Below are positions 7,984 through 11,992 of a DNA stretch of 11,992 bases, piece by piece (position 1 is the stretch's first letter; each line of letters begins with the position of its first letter). This DNA comes from Acidimicrobiia bacterium. GTDB taxonomy: Bacteria; Actinomycetota; Acidimicrobiia; IMCC26256; JAENVU01. Under the pieces are notes generated by a model. It was not told the DNA's origin, did no database searches, and saw only the letters and a list, made by a program, of their open reading frames with translations. Position numbers and translations under genes: made by a program. The stretch lies in contig JANYLF010000004.1 of the NCBI GenBank assembly GCA_025357995.1, positions 1 through 11,992 on the forward strand, written 5' to 3'.

Positions 7984-8820
7984 TCAGCCCGGCTGCTCGA
8001 ACTCGTAGCGGGTGATCTCGGCCACCGCGCGATACCCGAGCGCGCGGTAGACGGAGTTCGAACCAGGGTTGGCGAGGTCGGTGTACAGCAGACAGCGCAA
8101 CCCGTCGTCGCGAGCCGAAGCTGAGACTTCGCCGACCAACGCCGACGCGTAGCCACAGCGGCGCGCGGCGGGCGGCGTGTACACCGGTCCGATACGCACC
8201 GCTCCGGCCACCGCCTGTGAAACGCCAAGGAAGGAAACGGGGCCTTCGTGTTCCCAGAGCCACAGCTCATCCGCGGCGAGGCGGCGATCGACGGTGGTTG
8301 CGACGTCGGCCGCCGGAACGGGCTCCGCCTCGTTCTCGAACTCCTCACCCCACCGCAGCGCGAGTGCGCGGTCGGCCGCGGTACATCTGCGGGCCCAGCC
8401 TCCCGGGACTCGCGCGTCGGTCACACGAGCAACTTCGTAGAGGCGCATTCCCTCGGCCGGCCGCGCACCGACCCGCACGCGTTCGGTCCACTGCCCGGTG
8501 AACGCGGCGGTCGTCGCGGCCTCACCGTTCACCCCGGGCAGCGCCACGCCTTGATCGGCAATGGCGTTGGCCGCGGCGCTCGCCGCCGACGACGTCATCG
8601 GTGTCACGGTGGCGAAGAAATGGAGGGGCGACTGGAAGACCACACCGACGACCATGTCCTCTTCTTGCACAGTCCAGAACCGTCCGGCGTCGCCGGTCGC
8701 CGCACATCGATGCAACAACGTGAGCACGAGGTTGTGATGTACCGGCTCGCGGGCCAGGAAATCTCCGGCAATACCCAGCACCACGGTTGCATCGTCGAAC
8801 GCGTTCACGTCGATCGCCAT
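7984..8820 (-). CDS. GNAT-family N-acetyltransferase (FR47-like C-terminal domain)
   Basis: This 278-residue predicted acetyltransferase has a typical acetyl-CoA-binding motif A in its C-terminal half: VRIGPVYTPPAARRCGYASAL (from residue 208), where RRCGYA (220-225) fits the pyrophosphate-binding R/Q-x-x-G-x-G/A loop. It is followed by Asn251, Ser254 and Tyr258 in the usual N-x-x-S-x-x-x-Y pattern, then LGYR. The N-terminal half (about 1-130) looks like the non-catalytic half of actinobacterial double-GNAT proteins (VVGVVFQSPLHF, 57-68). The start is ATG 8820. The open frame extends to 9081, but that part is an Arg/Gly-rich shadow of the neighbouring gene. It lies 44 bases after the other GNAT gene on the same strand and no Shine-Dalgarno is visible. 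The substrate is unknown. Confidence 0.83.
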   Translation of the reverse strand: MAIDVNAFDDATVVLGIAGDFLAREPVHHNLVLTLLHRCAATGDAGRFWTVQEEDMVVGVVFQSPLHFFATVTPMTSSAASAAANAIADQGVALPGVNGEAATTAAFTGQWTERVRVGARPAEGMRLYEVARVTDARVPGGWARRCTAADRALALRWGEEFENEAEPVPAADVATTVDRRLAADELWLWEHEGPVSFLGVSQAVAGAVRIGPVYTPPAARRCGYASALVGEVSASARDDGLRCLLYTDLANPGSNSVYRALGYRAVAEITRYEFEQPG

Positions 8821-8864
8821 GCCGTCATGATGACCGAGCGGGACCGCCTCCCGGCGCGATTTCT

Positions 8865-9821
8865 TCAGTCCACGGGGAGCGACCACGCGACGCGCGTCTT
8901 GCTGCGCCGATATCCCTGGGCCTCGTACAGCCCGAGCGCGCCAGTGGGATTCTCCGCGTCCACATCGAGCGCCGCGAACTCCAACCCTTCCACCGCGAAC
9001 GCACCCGCCGTCGCGCTCAGGAGCGCCGTGGCGATCCCTTGACCGCGCCATGGTCGGCGCACGCCAAGCTGGTGTGTCCACCCCTCGCTGAATCCCAGCG
9101 CGCCGAAGTCGTCGGGGTGAATCGAATTCAACACGTACCCCGCGATCTCGTCACCGGCGAACACGAGGTACGAGCAGTCGGCGCGGAAATCGTGATGACC
9201 GGTGACCCACGAACCCCACGTCTCCACGTCGAGCTCACTCGATGCGAAATGATCGCGAAACGCTTCGTTATGCGCCCGGCGTGCTGCGTCATCGTGGGCA
9301 AAGTCGTACCCGATCATGCGCAGACCATCACTCAACGCGACCGGCATCACCGTCGGGCCCAACGGCCGCCGCATCTCGTGGTAGTAGCGCAGAGGCGCGA
9401 ACCGGAACGCCTGGAACAGCTCGGTGCGGCTCGTATCGGCCTCCGACGCGGAGAGCTCGAGCCACGCACGCCCGGTGGAGCGTTGTTCCGCGGCCACCTC
9501 GGTTCCGCGTTCCGCTTGCCACGCGACGAGCTCCATTCCCACACCAACGCCGCGCGCATCGGGAATCACCGCGCCGTCGAGCAACACACGGCGCTGGTGC
9601 GCGCTCGGCAGACACAGCACCGTCCCCCACGCGACGACCCGACCATCACTCCAACCGAGTCGCGCGTCACGGGCCGCGTCGAAGTACGAGAGGCCGATCT
9701 GATCCTCGAGGTCTTGACGTCCGAGCACCTCGCCGGTTCGATCGACGGCTTCGATCGCGTGCAGCGCGTCGACCCACGCGTCCAGGTCTCCGGCGTCGGG
9801 CCCCCGCCATTCCACGTGCAT
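8865..9821 (-). CDS. Tandem GNAT acetyltransferase, mycothiol synthase (MshD)-like architecture
   Basis: This 318-residue protein contains two GNAT-like halves. The N-terminal half (about 1-155) has a weak acetyl-CoA loop, IPDARGVGVGMEL (86-98). The C-terminal half (160-318) has a strong one, QLGVRRPWRGQGIATALL (251-268), followed by NPTGALGLYEAQGYR (291-305). The length, the double-domain plan and the second motif recall MshD, which acetylates the cysteinyl group in mycothiol synthesis. I see no residue pattern that proves that role, so a generic acetyltransferase of unknown substrate is the safer call. ATG 9821 is chosen because the conserved part begins there; a TTG at 9863 would add 14 residues. 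It follows the thiolase by 56 bases, a gap that holds a perfect 14-base palindrome, and precedes a second GNAT gene by 44 bases. Confidence 0.82.
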   Translation of the reverse strand: MHVEWRGPDAGDLDAWVDALHAIEAVDRTGEVLGRQDLEDQIGLSYFDAARDARLGWSDGRVVAWGTVLCLPSAHQRRVLLDGAVIPDARGVGVGMELVAWQAERGTEVAAEQRSTGRAWLELSASEADTSRTELFQAFRFAPLRYYHEMRRPLGPTVMPVALSDGLRMIGYDFAHDDAARRAHNEAFRDHFASSELDVETWGSWVTGHHDFRADCSYLVFAGDEIAGYVLNSIHPDDFGALGFSEGWTHQLGVRRPWRGQGIATALLSATAGAFAVEGLEFAALDVDAENPTGALGLYEAQGYRRSKTRVAWSLPVD

Positions 9822-9834
9822 CGCCCGAGTCTGC

Positions 9835-9848
9835 CTCGCGGCCGCGAG
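9835..9848. repeat. Perfect 14-bp palindrome upstream of GNAT gene
   Basis: CTCGCGGCCGCGAG equals its own reverse complement. It lies in the 56-base gap between the thiolase stop and the GNAT start, 13 bases before the ATG at 9821. It could fold as a 5-bp stem with a GGCC loop or bind a dimeric regulator. There is no T run, so it is not a standard terminator. In GC-rich DNA such a palindrome may also be chance. Confidence 0.5.
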
Positions 9849-9877
9849 ATTCGGCGGGACCAACCGCCAAGCAAGAC

Positions 9878-11026
9878 TTACAGACGTTCAATGATCGTGA
9901 CGTTGGCCTGGCCGCCGCCTTCGCACATGGTTTGGAGCCCGTAGCGACCGCCGGTGCGTTCCAGCTCATTCAGCAACGTGGTCATCAGTCGGACGCCGGT
10001 GGCGCCGAGCGGGTGGCCGAGGGCGATCGCACCGCCGTTCACGTTGACCTTCGCAAGATCCGCGCCGGTCTCCTGCTGCCATGCGAGCACCACCGAGGCA
10101 AACGCCTCATTGATCTCGACCAGGTCGATGTCGGCCAACGTCATGCCCGACTTCTCGAGCGCGTACGCCGTCGCCGGAATGGGCGCCGAGAGCATGAAGA
10201 TCGGGTCGTCGCCGCGTACCGAGAGGTGGTGGATACGGGCCCGCGGCGTGAAGCCGTGGTCCTTCACCGCCTGTTCGGACGCGACGAGCATCGCACTGGC
10301 GGCATCGGAAATCTGCGACGCCATCGCGGCCGTAATGCGGCCGCCTTCGATGAGCGGCTTGAGCGAACGAATCTTCTCCCAATTGGGTTCGCGCGGGCCC
10401 TCGTCGAACGTCGACTCACCAAACGGGATGATCTCGTTGTCGAAGCGACCTTCGGCGCGCGCTCGCAGCGCGCGCTCGTGCGATTCCACCGCGAACGCTT
10501 CCATCGCGTCGCGGGTGATGCCCCACTTCTCCGCAATGAGCTCGGCACCGCGGAACTGGCTCACCTCTTGCGTGCCGTAGCGATCGACCCAACCCTTGCT
10601 GGTGCTGAACGGGTCGGTGAAGCCGAACTGCTCGGCGACGCTCATCGCGGAGGAGATCGGGATCATGCTCATGTTCTGCACTCCGCCGGCCACCACGAGG
10701 TCTTGCGTGCCGCTCATCACACCCTGCGCGGCGAAGTGCACGGCCTGTTGGCTCGAGCCGTACTGGCGGTCGACGGTCGTGCCCGGCACTTCCTCTGGGA
10801 GCCCCGCGGCGAGCCAACACGTGCGCGCGATGTCGCCCGCTTGGGGGCCGATCGCGTCGAGGCAACCGAACACCACGTCTTCGACCGCGGCCGGATCGAA
10901 ATCGTTGCGCTCGACGATCGCCTTCAACACATGCGCGCCGAGATCCGCGGGATGCACCTGGCTCAGCGAACCGCCACGCCGTCCGACGGGCGTACGCACC
11001 GCATCAACGATGTAAGCCTCCGTCAT
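9878..11026 (-). CDS. Thiolase (FadA6-like) with Tyr in place of the nucleophilic Cys
   Basis: This 382-residue protein is complete and normal in length for a thiolase, and from memory it resembles mycobacterial FadA6, an acyl-CoA thiolase of steroid ring breakdown. Motifs: DAVRTPVG (8-15), VDRQYGSSQQA (85-95), NEAFA (306-310), GGAIALGHPLGATG (331-344, catalytic His338) and QTMCEGGG (365-372, acid/base Cys368). The family reads VDRQCGSSQQA; here the nucleophile position 89 is TAC (Tyr) rather than TGC (Cys), a single-base difference at 10761. If real, normal acyl-enzyme chemistry should be lost. The rest of the gene looks unbroken and conserved, which argues against an old pseudogene. ATG 11026 is chosen because the family starts there and GGAGGAG lies 5 bases upstream; the frame's extension to 11215 is a shadow. 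The gene overlaps a 34-codon ORF by ATGA and belongs to the minus-strand run with the acyl-CoA dehydrogenase. Confidence 0.93.
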   Translation of the reverse strand: MTEAYIVDAVRTPVGRRGGSLSQVHPADLGAHVLKAIVERNDFDPAAVEDVVFGCLDAIGPQAGDIARTCWLAAGLPEEVPGTTVDRQYGSSQQAVHFAAQGVMSGTQDLVVAGGVQNMSMIPISSAMSVAEQFGFTDPFSTSKGWVDRYGTQEVSQFRGAELIAEKWGITRDAMEAFAVESHERALRARAEGRFDNEIIPFGESTFDEGPREPNWEKIRSLKPLIEGGRITAAMASQISDAASAMLVASEQAVKDHGFTPRARIHHLSVRGDDPIFMLSAPIPATAYALEKSGMTLADIDLVEINEAFASVVLAWQQETGADLAKVNVNGGAIALGHPLGATGVRLMTTLLNELERTGGRYGLQTMCEGGGQANVTIIERL

Positions 11027-11127
11027 TTCTGCTCCTCCGCTCGGATGACCATGTAGGCGTGATCGTCGGGACGCTCCGGAGCTGCTCGCCCTTCGGGCTC
11101 GGGTGTGCGCAAGGTTGGGGTGGTCAT
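11023..11127 (-). CDS. Small ORF (34 aa) bridging acyl-CoA dehydrogenase and thiolase
   Basis: A 35-codon frame fits exactly into the 97-base gap between the two enzyme genes. Its ATG (11127-11125) overlaps the dehydrogenase stop as ATGA, and its TGA (11025-11023) overlaps the thiolase ATG as ATGA. A good Shine-Dalgarno (AAGGA, 11136-11140) lies 8 bases before the ATG. The peptide starts MTTPTLRTPE and ends VIRAEEQK; it is rich in Pro, Glu and Arg, with no membrane segment, Cys pair or known motif. About 24 of 34 codons end in G or C, a little less than I would expect of the neighbours. The strong thiolase ribosome binding site lies within its last codons. It may be a real small protein, or chiefly a translation-coupling leader for the thiolase. 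No function is recognised. Confidence 0.6.
   Translation of the reverse strand: MTTPTLRTPEPEGRAAPERPDDHAYMVIRAEEQK
11032..11038 (-). promoter_or_regulatory. Strong Shine-Dalgarno of the second thiolase
   Basis: GGAGGAG on the minus strand lies 5 bases before the thiolase ATG at 11026. It decides that start over the much longer upstream open frame. It is the best ribosome binding site in the window and lies inside the 34-codon ORF. Confidence 0.8.
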
Positions 11128-11992
11128 CCAGTGTTTCCTTCCGCTCTGATGTTGACGTCAAGGATCGCGCGGGCGACGCGGTCACGATGCCACGCGGCGC
11201 CGCCCCATGTACCAACCAGCGCCCACGCCCGTTTCATCCAGAGGTGGAGGTCGTGCTCGTACGAGTACCCGATCGCGCCGTGGCATTGGAGCGCGGCGCG
11301 GGTTGTGAGAGTGGCCGCGTCGGCGGTTTGGGCCTTCGCCATCGAGACGTGCAGCGGTGCCGACGGGTCGCCCACACTCATCGAATACGCGGCGCGGTAG
11401 ACGAGCGGTGCCGCGAACTCCAACGCGATGCGCACGTCGGCCAGGCGATGCTTGATCGCTTGGAACGAGCCGATCGGCACGCCGAACTGGCGACGGTCGG
11501 TCACGTACGCCACGGTCAGGTCGAGCATGGCGCGGGACAATCCGAGGAGCTGCGCCGCGTAGCCGAGATTGCCGCGCCAGAACGCGAGTGAGAGTTCCTC
11601 GCGAGTGAGCGGACGGGATTCGCTCGCATCCACCAGTCGCATCAGCCGTCGACTGGCGTCGACGGAGCTCTTCGCTTCGAAGACGGAGGTCGTGCCAATC
11701 GCGACGCACGGGTCCGGGTCGAGTCGGATCACCACGTCGGCCGTCGCGCCGTACGGGATCAGCGGATCGCCGGCGGTGACGGTGACCAGCCCTCCGACCA
11801 CATCCGGATGGTCGGCCACCACGATCGGCGCGCCCACGAGGACGTGTTCCACGAATGGCTCGGGAAGCGCGGCGCGACCAACTTCTTCGGCCAAGAGCAC
11901 GACGTCGAGCTCGCCGAGCCCCAGGCCACCGTCGGCCTCCGGGACCAGCGCACCGAGGACGCCCATCTCGCCGAGCGCGGTCCAGGCCGCGC
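11124..11992 (-). CDS. Acyl-CoA dehydrogenase family protein, 5'-truncated by window edge
   Basis: About 288 C-terminal residues of a flavin-dependent acyl-CoA dehydrogenase are visible, read in frame to the window end; the ATG at 11966 is internal, since AAWTALGE precedes it in family style. Motifs, counted from that Met: MGVLGALVPEADGGLGLGE (1-19), DRRQFGVPIGSFQAIKHRLAD (157-177) and the C-terminal GAIGYSYEHDLHLWMKR (230-246). The middle beta-domain (about 60-115) is short and lacks the usual substrate-binding sequences. From memory this is the style of the smaller FadE subunits that pair with a second dehydrogenase in steroid side-chain or ring breakdown. Whether it carries a working catalytic base is unclear; a partner gene may lie upstream, beyond the window. 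The family oxidises acyl-CoA to 2-enoyl-CoA with FAD. Its stop overlaps the 34-codon ORF start, and the second thiolase follows. Confidence 0.9.
   Translation of the reverse strand, partial: AAWTALGEMGVLGALVPEADGGLGLGELDVVLLAEEVGRAALPEPFVEHVLVGAPIVVADHPDVVGGLVTVTAGDPLIPYGATADVVIRLDPDPCVAIGTTSVFEAKSSVDASRRLMRLVDASESRPLTREELSLAFWRGNLGYAAQLLGLSRAMLDLTVAYVTDRRQFGVPIGSFQAIKHRLADVRIALEFAAPLVYRAAYSMSVGDPSAPLHVSMAKAQTADAATLTTRAALQCHGAIGYSYEHDLHLWMKRAWALVGTWGGAAWHRDRVARAILDVNIRAEGNTG
11136..11140 (-). promoter_or_regulatory. Shine-Dalgarno of the 34-codon ORF
   Basis: AAGGA, in the context GGAAGGAAA on the minus strand, lies 8 bases before the small ORF's ATG and inside the last codons of the acyl-CoA dehydrogenase. 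It is the main evidence, with the ATGA overlaps, that the small ORF is translated. Confidence 0.6.

Noticed and set aside
9822..9863. TTG start adding 14 residues to the MshD-like GNAT
   Set aside because: TTG is a rare start, the added residues look unrelated to the fold, and the ATG at 9821 precedes the first conserved strand. Not fully excluded.
9242..11056. Plus-strand open frame of 604 codons opposite the GNAT and thiolase genes
   Set aside because: It spans several real minus-strand genes and has a shadow-like, Arg/His-rich composition without motifs.
11088..11098. Small hairpin GCCC-TTC-GGGC as a possible terminator
   Set aside because: The stem is only 4 bp, there is no T run, and it lies within the 34-codon ORF in the middle of a co-directional gene run.
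11027..11215. N-terminal extension of the second thiolase frame
   Set aside because: Thiolases start at the MTEAYIVDAVRTP block, and a strong Shine-Dalgarno lies just before that ATG; the extension overlaps the dehydrogenase gene.
1..11992. Mobile elements, CRISPR arrays, tRNA or rRNA genes, phage genes
   Set aside because: I saw no direct repeats with regular spacers, no transposase or integrase motifs and no cloverleaf-like or rRNA-like stretches; coding genes fill nearly all of the window.

Overview
This is a GC-rich, very compact bacterial chromosome segment with no RNA genes, mobile elements or CRISPR. The gene content points to an actinobacterium: an F420-type luciferase-like oxidoreductase, mycobacterial-style acyl-CoA enzymes, tandem GNAT proteins resembling mycothiol synthase, and apparently leaderless genes. 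A lineage such as Acidimicrobiia is a guess from style alone; nothing in the window fixes the taxon. Genes fill almost everything. The largest gap is 56 bases, so there is no gene-free stretch of 300 bases.

Layout. (1) 1-851, plus strand: the 3' part of a thiolase that begins before the window. (2) 852-6485, minus strand, transcribed right to left: a large LacZ-type beta-galactosidase, then an SDR like the (R)-3-hydroxyacyl-CoA dehydrogenase domain of MFE-2, then an acyl-CoA ligase, separated by 7 and 11 bases. The ligase and thiolase converge with no gap between their stop codons. (3) 6509-7971, plus strand: an F420-type luciferase-like oxidoreductase and a VOC/glyoxalase-like protein joined by an ATGA overlap. 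The 23 bases between lacZ and the oxidoreductase hold two opposed -10-like motifs sharing a TA step, placed as expected for two leaderless transcripts. (4) 7984-11992, minus strand, transcribed right to left: a partial acyl-CoA dehydrogenase, an overlooked 34-codon ORF, a second thiolase and two GNAT acetyltransferase-like genes.

How the genes may work together. The ligase (activation), acyl-CoA dehydrogenase (first oxidation), MFE-2-like SDR (third step) and two thiolases (cleavage) supply most steps of a beta-oxidation-like route. No enoyl-CoA hydratase is seen. The second thiolase resembles, from memory, mycobacterial FadA6 (steroid ring breakdown), and the acyl-CoA dehydrogenase resembles the short subunits of heteromeric steroid-type enzymes. 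A sterol or other cyclic/branched acyl substrate is therefore possible but unproven. The beta-galactosidase and the GNAT genes do not obviously belong to that route.

The points most worth checking are the second thiolase, which has Tyr where the nucleophilic Cys belongs while its other catalytic residues are intact; the 34-codon ORF linked by ATGA overlaps to the genes on both sides, with a good ribosome binding site; and the shared divergent promoter core.
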